A stretch of 64,000 bases of DNA from Thermohalobaculum sp951813525. GTDB lineage: Bacteria > Pseudomonadota > Alphaproteobacteria > Rhodobacterales > Rhodobacteraceae. The notes beneath the pieces are model-generated. The model searched no databases. It had not been told where the DNA came from and worked only from the letters and a program-made list of their open reading frames with translations. The translations under genes and the position numbers were made by a program. Below are positions 25,864 through 35,246 of this stretch, in pieces. The stretch covers positions 1,178,001 through 1,242,000 of the forward strand of contig CATOTJ020000001.1 in the NCBI GenBank assembly GCA_951813525.2, in the 5' to 3' direction. Each line of letters starts with the position of its first letter. Within the stretch, counting starts at the first letter, position 1.

Positions 25864-26892
25864 ATGCGGACATGGCAAATTATCTCTGGCGACGGCGTAG
25901 ATGCGCTGGATCTGACCGATGTGAGCAGCCCGGAACCCGGCCCGGGCGAGGTCCGCATCCGGATGGGCGCGAACTCGATCAATTACCGCGATCTTACAAC
26001 CATCGAAGATCCCATATCGCGCGGCCTGCCACTGCCGACCGTGCCGAATTCGGACGGCGCCGGGACGATCACCGCGCTGGGTGCCGGGGTCGATGCGTTT
26101 GCAGTCGGCGATCAGGTTGCCTCGTGTTTCTTTGCCAACTGGCAAGCAGGCCCCTGTTCGCCCGCCGCTATGGCATCCGCACTGGGCGGTGCGCGTCAGG
26201 GCGTTCTGGCCGAAGAAGTCTGTTTGCCCGCGGCCGGTGTCATCAAGACCCCGCCGGGTTGGGGCGCCGCGGAAGCCGCCACGCTGCCTTGCGCTGCCCT
26301 GACGGCCTGGAACGCGTTGACACGGCCCCGCCCTGTCATTGCCGGCGAAACCGTCCTGTTGCTGGGCACCGGGGGCGTGAGTGTCTTCGCCCAACAGTTT
26401 TGTAGGGTCATGGGCGCGAAGACGATTGTAACTTCTTCTTCGGACGAAAAACTGGCGCGAATGCGCGAGCTTGCTCCTTTGACCGAGGGCGCGTTCCAAC
26501 CCGTAAACTATCGGAAGACCCCGGATTGGGAAAAAGCCGTGCTCGACTTGACCGATGGGCGGGGGGTCGACCGGGTTGTTGAAGTCGGTGGCCCGGGCAC
26601 TTTGGAGAAATCCATCGCCGCGGTCCGCGTTGGCGGGGACATTGCATTGATCGGTATCCTGACCGGCGCCGCAGGACAGGTCGCACCGACGTCGATCATG
26701 CGAAAATCGATTACTGTGCGCGGTGTCTATGTCGGCTCGCGCCAGATGTTTGCCGAGATGAACCAGGCGATCGCCGCGCATAATCTGCGCCCGGTGATCG
26801 ACCAGACCTTCGATTTCGCGGATGCGAGGCAAGCCTATCATACGATGCGGGCCGCCGGGCATTTCGGGAAACTCGTGATCCGAATTCCTTAA
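25864..26892 (+). CDS. zinc-independent alcohol dehydrogenase/quinone-oxidoreductase-like protein (MDR)
   Basis: Medium-chain dehydrogenase/reductase of 342 residues. It has the GroES-like N-domain (NSINYRDLTTIEDP, PNSDGAGTITALGAGV) and the nucleotide-binding segment VLLLGTGGVSVFAQQF. The structural-zinc cysteines and the GHE catalytic-zinc motif are missing, placing it with zinc-free quinone-reductase-like members. The start at 25864 follows GGAGGG by nine bases; an in-frame ATG five codons earlier overlaps that site and is rejected. It probably works with the SDR gene upstream in an unassigned pathway. Confidence 0.83.
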   Translation: MRTWQIISGDGVDALDLTDVSSPEPGPGEVRIRMGANSINYRDLTTIEDPISRGLPLPTVPNSDGAGTITALGAGVDAFAVGDQVASCFFANWQAGPCSPAAMASALGGARQGVLAEEVCLPAAGVIKTPPGWGAAEAATLPCAALTAWNALTRPRPVIAGETVLLLGTGGVSVFAQQFCRVMGAKTIVTSSSDEKLARMRELAPLTEGAFQPVNYRKTPDWEKAVLDLTDGRGVDRVVEVGGPGTLEKSIAAVRVGGDIALIGILTGAAGQVAPTSIMRKSITVRGVYVGSRQMFAEMNQAIAAHNLRPVIDQTFDFADARQAYHTMRAAGHFGKLVIRIP

Positions 26893-26940
26893 CGCCGCCC
26901 GCCCCGACGGCGCGCGGGACAGAAAATCAAGTGGCCCGAC

Positions 26941-27972
26941 CTATCCGAGAATTTCTGACAGCGCAGCGGTCAGGACGGCCTGGTCGGCGGCTCCCACGTC
27001 CATATGGGTCACGATCCGCATCCGGCGCACGCCCAACGCGCCGACGCGGATACCGCGCGATTCCATCTGATCGACAACCGATCCCGCGGTCGGGGCATCT
27101 TCCGCCAGATCAAAAATGACGATATTGGTCTCTGGCGTCAGCAATCCGGCGACGCCCGCCAAACCGTTCAGATGTTCGGCAATACGGCTCGCCATTGCGT
27201 GATCATCCGCCATCCGGTCAATGTTATGGTCCAGTGCATAATCGCACATGGCGGCCACGACACCGGATTGACGCATGGCGCCGCCGAAGCGTTGCTTAAA
27301 GCGCCAGGCATCCTCGATGAAATCCGCCGATCCTGCCAGAACCGCACCGACCGGAGTGCCCAGACCTTTGGTGAAGTCGATCCATGCACTGTCCATCAGC
27401 CCGGCAAAATCCCGTGCCGGGGCGCCACTGGCGACGACAGCATTGAGCAGGCGCGCACCGTCCATGTGAAGGGCAAGGCCAGCATTGCGGGCGGTCTCGG
27501 CCACCCCGGCCAATGCGTCGACCGACCAGACGGCCCCGCCCCCGAAATTTGCCGTGTTTTCGACGGATACCAGACGCGAACGCGGCTCGTAGCGGCTCTG
27601 ATGCCGGATATGGCCTTTCAACTGATCTGCCGTGAACTGGCCAGCTTGCCCGTCGATCATGTTGATCATGACGCCGGAGATCGCAGCAGGTCCGCCGCCT
27701 TCGGCGGTTACGATATGGCTGGATCGCTCACAAATCACTTCCTCGCCGGGTTGGGTATGAACGGCGATCGCAATCTCGTTGCACATTGTGCCCGAGGGCA
27801 GGAAGACTGCGGCCTCGTGCCCCAAAAGTGCCGCCACCCGTTCGCAAAGCGCATTCGTCGTCGGGTCGCGGCCCGACTGCTCGTCACCGACTTCGGCCGT
27901 CAGAGCGGTTTCCAACATCGCACGCGACGGCCGGGTCTGCGTGTCAGAATAGAAGTTGACCTCGCGGTTCAT
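26941..27972 (-). CDS. low-specificity L-threonine aldolase-type PLP enzyme
   Basis: Fold-type I PLP enzyme of 343 residues that should cleave L-threonine or related 3-hydroxy amino acids to glycine and an aldehyde. It begins NREVNFYSDTQTRPSRAM, contains LPSGTMCNEIAI, HMDGARLLNA with the PLP-contacting Asp, and the Schiff-base Lys202 in DFTKGLGTPVGAVLAG. The start at 27972 overlaps the stop of the aldo/keto reductase gene as ATGA; the longer frame continues through that gene and is a shadow. Some members act on allo-threonine or phenylserine. It is last in a three-gene operon with an MFS transporter. Confidence 0.86.
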   Translation of the reverse strand: MNREVNFYSDTQTRPSRAMLETALTAEVGDEQSGRDPTTNALCERVAALLGHEAAVFLPSGTMCNEIAIAVHTQPGEEVICERSSHIVTAEGGGPAAISGVMINMIDGQAGQFTADQLKGHIRHQSRYEPRSRLVSVENTANFGGGAVWSVDALAGVAETARNAGLALHMDGARLLNAVVASGAPARDFAGLMDSAWIDFTKGLGTPVGAVLAGSADFIEDAWRFKQRFGGAMRQSGVVAAMCDYALDHNIDRMADDHAMASRIAEHLNGLAGVAGLLTPETNIVIFDLAEDAPTAGSVVDQMESRGIRVGALGVRRMRIVTHMDVGAADQAVLTAALSEILG

Positions 27973-28940
27973 CCTGCTTCCTCCAACCGGTCCGTTGCCG
28001 GTGCCGGTGTCGGCCCCAGTGCCGTTATCCGGCTCCGCAACGTCTGGTCCATCTTGAAATCTAACGCCTCCAACGAAGGCATTAACTGTTCGACCGACCG
28101 GGCGCCGATGATCGGTGCAGTGACGTTCGCGTTGCCGCGAACCCATGCCACCGCCAGCGTGACGGGATGCACACCCAACTCGGTCGCCAGGTTGGTAAAA
28201 TCGGCGGCAACCTCGGTCATCCAGCCTGGCCCGTAACGGGTACCATATTTCGCGTTGTCGACCAGTCGCCCTGCATCGGGCCGCCGATCACGGCCATATT
28301 TGCCCGACAACAGCCCACCGCCAACGGGTGAATAGGTGATAACGCCCAAATCCTCCTCCGCCGCCAATGGCAGGATTTCGACTTCAACCTGTCGTTTCAC
28401 CAGACTGTACATGGGCTGGATGACATCAATCCGCGACCAGCCATGCAGGTTCTGGATGCCCAGCGCCTTGGCAATCTGCCAGGCGGTCCAATTCGACAGA
28501 CCGATGTGCAGAACTTTGCCGGATCTGACCAAATCCTCCAGCGTGCGCAAAACTTCGTCCATCGGGGTCAATGGGTCCCAATGGTGCATGAACAGCACCT
28601 CGACCCGGTCAGTCCCCAAGCGCCGCAATGACGCCTCGACCGCGCGGGTCATGTGTCGCCGGTTCAAACCACCTGCGTTCACATCCGATCCGTCGTTGAA
28701 ATGGCACTTGGTCGTGATGACCAGTTGCTCGCGTTCATGCGCCATCAATTGGCCAAGGATCTGTTCGGCGCGGCCGTTCTGGTAGGCGTCGGCACAATCC
28801 AGAAAATTTATGCCCCGATCGCGCACCGCCGCGTAAAGCCGTGCGGACATTTCCTCATCCGCATCGCCGCCAAAGGACATGGTGCCAAAACAGACAGGCG
28901 AAACACGCAGCCCGGTGCGCCCAAGCAGCTTATAGTCCAT
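27969..28940 (-). CDS. aldo/keto reductase
   Basis: NADP-dependent TIM-barrel reductase of 323 residues. The catalytic tetrad is visible: Asp48 and Tyr53 in NFLDCADAYQNGRAE, Lys78 in VITTKCHF and His119 in LFMHHWDP. The SYSPVGGGLLSGKYGR-type segment (YSPVGGGLLSGKYG) and the TAPIIGARSVEQL phosphate-binding end are present. Substrate is unknown. The product could act on the aldehyde released by the downstream threonine aldolase, to which it is linked by ATGA overlap. The MFS gene ends 25 bases upstream of it. Confidence 0.86.
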   Translation of the reverse strand: MDYKLLGRTGLRVSPVCFGTMSFGGDADEEMSARLYAAVRDRGINFLDCADAYQNGRAEQILGQLMAHEREQLVITTKCHFNDGSDVNAGGLNRRHMTRAVEASLRRLGTDRVEVLFMHHWDPLTPMDEVLRTLEDLVRSGKVLHIGLSNWTAWQIAKALGIQNLHGWSRIDVIQPMYSLVKRQVEVEILPLAAEEDLGVITYSPVGGGLLSGKYGRDRRPDAGRLVDNAKYGTRYGPGWMTEVAADFTNLATELGVHPVTLAVAWVRGNANVTAPIIGARSVEQLMPSLEALDFKMDQTLRSRITALGPTPAPATDRLEEAG

Positions 28941-28965
28941 CGGTGTCTCCTTCTGATCCCGCGCG

Positions 28966-30180
28966 CTATGCCGCCTGCGGCTGCCACGCGCGGTCGCGTA
29001 CCGGCAGGTGGACTATCGCCGAGAAGATCCCCAAGGCAATCGACGCCCACCAGATGATGTCGTAGTTGCCGTATATCTCATAGACAACGCCGCCCATATA
29101 GACGCCCAGAAAACTGCCGAGCTGGTGGCTGAGGAAAACAATCCCGTAAAGCGTGCCGATATAGCGGGGTCCGAACATCGTAGCGACCAAACCGGATGTC
29201 AGCGGCACCGTCGTCAGCCACAAAAGGCCCATGACGAACGAGAATACGATCACCGAAACCGGCGTGATCGGAAAGCTGATAAAGACGAAGATCACCAATG
29301 CGCGCATGGCATATATCGTCGCCAGAATATACGGCTTTGGATATCGTGCGCCAAGCTGACCGACGATCAGCGTGCCGATAAAATTGGCAAGCCCGACAAT
29401 CGACAAGGTGATTGCACCCAGCTCGGTTGCCGGTCCCTCGGGCGTCGCACAGACCTCGGCGACAAATGCAGGGAAGTGCGCCGAAATGAACGCTACATGA
29501 AAGCCGCAGACGAAAAAGCCGACAACCAGCAATGAATACGATTGATGTGAAAATGCGCGGCGCAATAGTGCACCAGTGCGCAGCATCTTTTCATCGGAAG
29601 CGCTGCCTGCTGGGATCTGTGCTTTCAGGAACGGGATGCAGAAGGCAATCGGTATTAACATCGCCGTCATCACCAGCATGGCGTTTTGCCAACCAAACTC
29701 GGCCACCAGCCAACCTGCAACCGCGGGCATGGTCATTTGCCCGACCGATCCGAACGCAGCAGTCAATGCAAGCGCCTGGCTGCGTTTCTCCTCGGGCACG
29801 GCGCGGCCGACAACTGGCAGGATCAGGCCAAACGCTGTCCCGGATACGCCCAGGCCGACCAGCACGCCGCCGCCCATATGCATTTCCAGTGGTGACTGGC
29901 CGTAGACCATCGACAACATGCCAATCAGGTAGAGGACCAATCCGATCCACAGAGCCGTCCTGTCGCCCAGGCGATCCGCGATCCAGCCGAAAAACGGCTG
30001 ACCCAATCCCATCACCAACATTCCGATGGCCATGGTCAGCGAAAAGACCTCGCGCGACCAGCCGAACGTCTCGGAAATCGGGTCCATCATTACGCCGAAG
30101 ACTGCGCGCACCCCAAAGGAAAGCGACAACACCAGCGAGCCGGCAACGATGATGATCGTGGCGTTTGAAAAACGGCTCAT
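28966..30180 (-). CDS. major facilitator superfamily transporter
   Basis: Inner-membrane transporter of 404 residues with about 12 hydrophobic helices in two sets of six. The helix 2-3 loop reads GWIADRLGDRTALWIG, a good match to the MFS motif GxxxDRxGxR. Helix 1 begins NATIIIVAGSLVLSLSFGVRAVFG. The family resembles monocarboxylate/oxalate-formate-like carriers, but the solute is not determinable. The start at 30180 has GAGGTAGG just upstream. It heads the operon with the reductase and aldolase. An adjacent divergent gene, zapE, begins 117 bases away. Confidence 0.83.
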   Translation of the reverse strand: MSRFSNATIIIVAGSLVLSLSFGVRAVFGVMMDPISETFGWSREVFSLTMAIGMLVMGLGQPFFGWIADRLGDRTALWIGLVLYLIGMLSMVYGQSPLEMHMGGGVLVGLGVSGTAFGLILPVVGRAVPEEKRSQALALTAAFGSVGQMTMPAVAGWLVAEFGWQNAMLVMTAMLIPIAFCIPFLKAQIPAGSASDEKMLRTGALLRRAFSHQSYSLLVVGFFVCGFHVAFISAHFPAFVAEVCATPEGPATELGAITLSIVGLANFIGTLIVGQLGARYPKPYILATIYAMRALVIFVFISFPITPVSVIVFSFVMGLLWLTTVPLTSGLVATMFGPRYIGTLYGIVFLSHQLGSFLGVYMGGVVYEIYGNYDIIWWASIALGIFSAIVHLPVRDRAWQPQAA

Positions 30181-30296
30181 AGGCCTACCTCTGCAATTCG
30201 CACAGGGGTCGCAGGAACATCGGCAACCGTCAATGCAAGCCTTGTGAACAGGGCTATCACAATTATAGGTATCGACCGCTGCGAACGAGGATACCG

Positions 30297-31406
30297 ATGA
30301 CCGAAGGGCCGATGCCAAGATACCGTGCGCTTGTTGCCGAGGGCGCGCTGGAACCGGACCCGGCGCAAAAGGCGGCGGTCGAGAAGCTGCAACTGCTGCA
30401 CTTGCGCCTGTCGGGCTATGACCCGGCCGCCGGCAAGCAGGTGAGTTTCGGATGGCTGGGGTTCGGCAAAAAAGCTGCCAAACGTGATAAACCCTTGACC
30501 GGCCTATACCTTTTCGGCGGTGTTGGGCGCGGCAAGTCTATGCTGATGGACCTTTTCTTTGAAGGCGCCCCGATCGAGCCCAAGCGCCGCGTCCACTTTC
30601 ATGCGTTCATGCAGGAAGTGCAATCGGGCATTCAGGCCGCCCGCTCGCGGGAGTCGAGCGATCCGATCGAGGAGGTTGCGGAAGAGGTCGGCGCCTCGGC
30701 GACACTGCTTTGTTTCGACGAATTTCAGGTTACGGATATCGCGGATGCGATGATCTTGGGGCGGTTGTTCGAGGCGCTCTTCGCGCGCGGCGTGGTGACG
30801 GTTGCGACATCGAACCGCCCGCCTGACGATCTCTACAAGAATGGGTTGAACCGCGCCGTCTTCATGCCGTTTATCGAGTTGCTCAAGACCCGTGTTGATG
30901 TGCACGAGCTGGCCAGCCCGACGGATTATCGCCGCACGATGGAGGCCGGGCAGCAGACCTGGTTCAGCCCGATCGGGACCACTGCGCGGGCCGGACTGGA
31001 CACTGCCTGGGGCCGCCTGACCGTCGGGCGCGTGCCAGAGCTTGCGTCGCTGCCGGTCAGCGGGCGCGAGGTTGTTATCCCGGCAACGGTCGGCGATATC
31101 GGCCGGGCGTCTTTTCGTGTTCTTTGTGAACACCCGCTGGGACCTGCGGATTACCTGGCGATCGCGGAGAGGTTCCGGGTGTTCTTCATCGAAAATGTCC
31201 CCGTTCTGGATGCACGCCAACGCAACGAAGCCAAGCGCTTCGTTACGCTGATCGATGCGCTCTACGAGGCGAAGGTCCGGCTATACTGTTCCGCCGGGGC
31301 GGCACCCGACGCTCTTTACCTGAAAGGCGACGGCAGCTTCGAGTTCGAGCGGACAGCATCGCGGCTGAAAGAGATGCAGAGCGCCGATTGGCCGCCGCAA
31401 GGATGA
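30297..31406 (+). CDS. zapE: cell division protein ZapE (AFG1-like ATPase)
   Basis: Cytoplasmic ATPase of 369 residues in the AFG1/ZapE family, which destabilises FtsZ filaments during constriction in E. coli. Walker A GGVGRGKS is at 74-81, Walker B reads LLCFDEFQVTD, and the sensor segment TVATSNRPPDDLYKNGLNR follows. The ending SRLKEMQSADW is characteristic. The start at 30297 has a short AACGAGG site seven bases upstream. It is convergent with rbfA, with 48 bases between, and divergent from the MFS transporter. Confidence 0.92.
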   Translation: MTEGPMPRYRALVAEGALEPDPAQKAAVEKLQLLHLRLSGYDPAAGKQVSFGWLGFGKKAAKRDKPLTGLYLFGGVGRGKSMLMDLFFEGAPIEPKRRVHFHAFMQEVQSGIQAARSRESSDPIEEVAEEVGASATLLCFDEFQVTDIADAMILGRLFEALFARGVVTVATSNRPPDDLYKNGLNRAVFMPFIELLKTRVDVHELASPTDYRRTMEAGQQTWFSPIGTTARAGLDTAWGRLTVGRVPELASLPVSGREVVIPATVGDIGRASFRVLCEHPLGPADYLAIAERFRVFFIENVPVLDARQRNEAKRFVTLIDALYEAKVRLYCSAGAAPDALYLKGDGSFEFERTASRLKEMQSADWPPQG

Positions 31407-31454
31407 CCCGGGCTGAAATTTCCCATTGGCGGGATCATCAGGCGGTCCCATCGG

Positions 31455-31862
31455 TCAGTTGTCATCGCTTTCAGCGATATCCCGGCTGACGCGGTCTTCG
31501 GACAGAAGCGTGCGCGTTTCGTCCATACGATCGAAACTTTCATCCAGAACGAAGCGCAGCTCTGGCGAAAATTTCAGGTCGATATGGCGATTCAAGTGAC
31601 GCCGTAATTCGCTGCGCGCACGGCGCAAAGCAGCAAGAACGATGTCGGCATTGCCCCCGCCCAAAGGCAGCACAAAAACGGTCGCAACCTTTAGATCGGG
31701 CGACGTCTTGACTTCACTGACGGTGATCGACACTCCCGCCAGGTCTGGTTCATGGATATCTCCACGCATCAGGACGTCGCTGAGCGACCGGCGCAGCATC
31801 TCGCCGACACGCAGCTGGCGCTGCGACGGCCCGCGGCCCCCATCATGCTCGCGCTTGCTCAT
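31455..31862 (-). CDS. rbfA: 30S ribosome-binding factor A
   Basis: Small KH-type factor for 16S rRNA maturation and 30S assembly, 135 residues. Landmarks are QRQLRVGEMLRRSLSDVL at the N-terminus, VSEVKTSPDLKVATVFVLPLG, and LKFSPELRFVLDESFDRMDE near the end, a complete family profile. The ATG at 31862 overlaps the stop of the membrane-protein gene by four bases, so I prefer it to the in-frame ATG 15 bases upstream. It is last of the rimP-nusA-infB operon. Confidence 0.94.
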   Translation of the reverse strand: MSKREHDGGRGPSQRQLRVGEMLRRSLSDVLMRGDIHEPDLAGVSITVSEVKTSPDLKVATVFVLPLGGGNADIVLAALRRARSELRRHLNRHIDLKFSPELRFVLDESFDRMDETRTLLSEDRVSRDIAESDDN

Positions 31863-32623
31863 TCGATGGCGCCCCATTGCTCGTCAGAAACGGGTTGGCG
31901 AACGGTGCCGGCCCAGAACAAAATCGCTATCGCCCCTGCAATTCCGATCAATAAACCAACGATCAGCGCGATACCTGTCGAGTATCCCCACACACCTGAC
32001 AGCAGCGCCTCTCCGGCCAAGTCGACAAAGGCGACGGTGATATCTTCGATGAAGAACTGGATGCCAACCGCCGCGACAGCGCATGCAAGCAAATGCAGAA
32101 ACGCCAGCGACCAGGACATCATTGCCATCCCCGCGATGTAACCGGCCGCGATGACCAGCGACAACAGCAGAACCCCATAGGGGTGCCAAAACGTCTGCGC
32201 CGCATTGAAGGCGACCATCGCTTCAATCCAGCGCAAAATATCCATCATCGAAGGATCGTAAACATCGGCCCCGCGTTCGGCATAGGCCAAGACGCCGATC
32301 TGCATAAAAAAGGCCAGCAGAACGGTTGTACCGCCTATTGCCATCGTCCATGCGATCCAGCTGGGCCGACCCCAATCCGGCGGAATGACCAGCCAATGCA
32401 ACGCAGGCGCAACGAACCAGGTCAGTACAGAAAAGGCGAATGCATTGTTGATCTCCTGCAGATCGTAATCTGCTTCGATGATCGAGTTGACCCAGATCAG
32501 AACGACAAAGCCTACAGCCGCGATTAGCGGCCATAGGATCAGGATTCGCAGGGCAGTCACGACGCCAATTCCGACATCAAAGTGTCCGCTCGACCTCCTC
32601 GCGTTCGAAGATTTCGATGACAT
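31859..32623 (-). CDS. unrecognised membrane protein between infB and rbfA
   Basis: Hydrophobic protein of 254 residues with six or seven helices (ALRILILWPLIAAVGFVVLIW, AFAFSVLTWFVAPALHWLVI, IALIVGLLIGIAGAIAILFWAG). No known family is recognised. The listed ATG start overlaps the end of infB by 47 bases. A GTG at 32560 would remove the overlap and start just before the first helix (VTALRILIL); neither has a strong ribosome site, so the start is uncertain. The stop overlaps the rbfA ATG (ATGA), making it part of the operon. It may be an unrelated passenger of the translation operon. Confidence 0.6.
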   Translation of the reverse strand: MSSKSSNARRSSGHFDVGIGVVTALRILILWPLIAAVGFVVLIWVNSIIEADYDLQEINNAFAFSVLTWFVAPALHWLVIPPDWGRPSWIAWTMAIGGTTVLLAFFMQIGVLAYAERGADVYDPSMMDILRWIEAMVAFNAAQTFWHPYGVLLLSLVIAAGYIAGMAMMSWSLAFLHLLACAVAAVGIQFFIEDITVAFVDLAGEALLSGVWGYSTGIALIVGLLIGIAGAIAILFWAGTVRQPVSDEQWGAIE

Positions 32624-35246
32624 CGTTCTCGCGGATGTCCTCGTAGTTTTCGAACGCCATGCCGCATTCCTGGCTGACCTGCACTTCTTTGACCTCGTCT
32701 TTGAAGCGCTTCAGCGTCTTCAGCGTCCCTTCGTGGATCACCACGTTGTCGCGCAGCAGACGCACACCGGCGGACCGGCGGGCAACACCCTCGGTCACCA
32801 TGCAGCCTGCAACCTTGCCGACGCCAGTAACCTTGAAGACCTGCTGAATTTTGGCATAGCCGATGAACTTTTCGCGGACCTCGGCCGATAGCAGACCCGA
32901 TGCCGCAGCTTTAACGTCATCCACCAGGTCGTAGATGATCGAGTAGTAACGGATCTCAACGCCCTTTTGATTGGCCGCGGTGCGCGCGGGGGCATTGGCG
33001 CGAACGTTGAAGCCAATGATCGGCGCATTCGATGCTTCGGCCAATGTCACGTCCGATTCCGTGATTGCGCCGACACCCGAGTGCAGCACACGGACCTTGA
33101 CCTCGTCGTTACCGATTTTCTCCAGCGCCTGGATGATCGCTTCCGACGAACCCTGAACGTCGGCTTTGACCAAGACCGGCAATTCGCTGACATCCCCGAC
33201 CTGAGCCTGCGCCAGAAGCTGATCCAATGTGGCGCGCGCGCCCTGTGCGGCCTGCTTCTCGCGCGCCGAGCGTTGGCGATAGTCGGCAATTTCGCGTGCC
33301 TTCGCCTCGTCTTCGACCACGTTCAGAACATCGCCCGCTTCAGGCGTACCGTTCAGACCCAGGACTTCGACCGGGACAGAGGGACCGGCTTCTTTTACCC
33401 GGTCGCCCTGATCGTCGACCAACGCGCGGACTTTACCCCACTGCTCGCCGACCACGAAGATATCGCCGGTCCGCAATGTTCCGCGCTGCACCAGAACGGT
33501 CGCAACCGGGCCGCGGCCAGTATCCAGCTTGGCCTCGATCACGGCGCCTTCTGCGGCGCGGTTCGGGTTCGCCCTCAACTCCTGCAATTCGGACTGCAGG
33601 ACGATGTTCTCCATCAACGTATCCAGGCCAAGCCCCGAAATCGCGGAACATTCAACATCCAGGACATCGCCCGACATCGCCTCGACCAGAACTTCGTGCT
33701 GCAACAACTCGGTCCGCACCTTGTTCGGATCTGCGCCTTCGCGGTCCATCTTGTTGATCGCGATGATCATCGGCACGTCGGCCGCTTTGGCGTGATTGAT
33801 CGCCTCGATCGTCTGCGGCATCACGCTGTCATCGGCGGCGACCACGAGAATGACGATATCGGTTACATTGGCGCCGCGCGCACGCATGGACGTAAACGCC
33901 GCGTGACCCGGTGTATCCAGGAACGTAACCTTGGCACCCTGATCGGTCGTGACCTGATAGGCGCCGATATGCTGGGTGATACCGCCCGCTTCGCCCGCCA
34001 CGACATTGGTCTTGCGCAGCGCATCCAAGATCGACGTTTTGCCGTGATCGACATGGCCCATGATCGTGACAACAGGTGCACGCGGCGTCAGTTCCTCGTC
34101 GACATCGTCAGTCGTCTCGATGGCGTCTTCGACATCGGACTCGGACACACGGCGGACCTTGTGGCCGAACTCCTCGACAATCAGTTCGGCGGTATCCTGG
34201 TCGATTGACTGGTTCTGCGTTGCCATCACATCCATTTTCATCAGCGATTTGATGACATCCGCGACCCGTTCGGCCATCCGGTTTGCCAATTCCTGGACCG
34301 TGATCGCTTCCGGTATAACGACGTCGCGAACAACCTTTTCCCGCTCTTGCGTGCCTCCGGCCAGTTTGCGCTTTTCGCGCTCCTGACGCCGGCGCATCGC
34401 TGCCAACGACCGCTGACGTCCGCCGTCGGAATCGGACAAAGCCTGCGTGATCGTAAGCTTGCCCGAGCGGCGCCGGCCATCATCGCGGCTACGCGACGGC
34501 GTAGGCTTGTTGCGCGGGGCAGCAGGTTGGCCGCGGCCACCGCCGCCACGGCGATCGTCGTCCCCGCGTGCTGGCCGCGCATCGTTGTCGGGCGTCGCTG
34601 GCGCGGTTGCTGCGCGCTGCGCTTTGGCCGCCTCGCGTGCCTTCTCGGCTTCGGCAGCGCGCGTTTCTTCTTCCTCGCGGCGCTTGACCTCTTCAGCCTC
34701 CGCCTCGACGCGCTTTGTTTCTTCTTCAACGGCGCGGGCCTTTTCCTCGGCCTCCTCGACGCGGCGCTTGGATTCCGCTTCGCGGCGCTTGTCGTCCTCC
34801 GCCTCGCGCTTCTTGCGTACGACTTCGTCTTTTTGAGCACGCCGAATCGCCTCGAGGCGACGCGCTGCTTCGTCTTCCGTCAAAGTGTTCAGCATCCGCC
34901 CCTTGCCGCCGGACTGACGCCGATTCTCGGACGGCGCCTGTGTCTTCTGCACGCGGGGTTTCGGCTTCGGCGCTTCGGCCGGTTTTTCGGCAATAGGCTT
35001 TTCGACGGGAGGCGCTTTCGCCTCGACCGGTTTGGCCGACGCCTTTGCCGCCGCTGCGGCTGCTGCCGCGGCTGCTATGTTGCTGGCCGCACCACCTTGC
35101 GGGATGATGCGTTTGCGCTTTTTCTCGACGACCACGGCCTTCGAACGGCCATGGCTGAAGCTCTGACGAACAGAACCGCCCCGTCCGCCACCGCCGCCTG
35201 CGCGTCCGCGCGAGCCTGTCTTGTTGTCGCCGTCCTGGTCGCTCAT
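32577..35246 (-). CDS. infB: translation initiation factor IF-2
   Basis: GTPase placing initiator tRNA on the 30S subunit, 889 residues, alphaproteobacterial length. The N-terminal third is charged and low in complexity: Ala/Lys/Glu-rich with a probable coiled coil of about 100 residues. The G domain follows with GHVDHGKTS (near residue 395), DTPGHAAF and NKMD. Domain II and the C-terminal initiator-tRNA domain follow, ending EREEVERTL. The ATG overlaps the stop of the YlxR-like gene by four bases. The downstream membrane-protein frame overlaps its last 47 bases. Confidence 0.96.
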   Translation of the reverse strand: MSDQDGDNKTGSRGRAGGGGGRGGSVRQSFSHGRSKAVVVEKKRKRIIPQGGAASNIAAAAAAAAAAKASAKPVEAKAPPVEKPIAEKPAEAPKPKPRVQKTQAPSENRRQSGGKGRMLNTLTEDEAARRLEAIRRAQKDEVVRKKREAEDDKRREAESKRRVEEAEEKARAVEEETKRVEAEAEEVKRREEEETRAAEAEKAREAAKAQRAATAPATPDNDARPARGDDDRRGGGGRGQPAAPRNKPTPSRSRDDGRRRSGKLTITQALSDSDGGRQRSLAAMRRRQEREKRKLAGGTQEREKVVRDVVIPEAITVQELANRMAERVADVIKSLMKMDVMATQNQSIDQDTAELIVEEFGHKVRRVSESDVEDAIETTDDVDEELTPRAPVVTIMGHVDHGKTSILDALRKTNVVAGEAGGITQHIGAYQVTTDQGAKVTFLDTPGHAAFTSMRARGANVTDIVILVVAADDSVMPQTIEAINHAKAADVPMIIAINKMDREGADPNKVRTELLQHEVLVEAMSGDVLDVECSAISGLGLDTLMENIVLQSELQELRANPNRAAEGAVIEAKLDTGRGPVATVLVQRGTLRTGDIFVVGEQWGKVRALVDDQGDRVKEAGPSVPVEVLGLNGTPEAGDVLNVVEDEAKAREIADYRQRSAREKQAAQGARATLDQLLAQAQVGDVSELPVLVKADVQGSSEAIIQALEKIGNDEVKVRVLHSGVGAITESDVTLAEASNAPIIGFNVRANAPARTAANQKGVEIRYYSIIYDLVDDVKAAASGLLSAEVREKFIGYAKIQQVFKVTGVGKVAGCMVTEGVARRSAGVRLLRDNVVIHEGTLKTLKRFKDEVKEVQVSQECGMAFENYEDIRENDVIEIFEREEVERTL

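Noticed and set aside
32967..34208. 413-codon open frame antisense to infB
   Set aside because: Arg/His/Asp-rich shadow translation without any domain; infB on the other strand is unambiguous.
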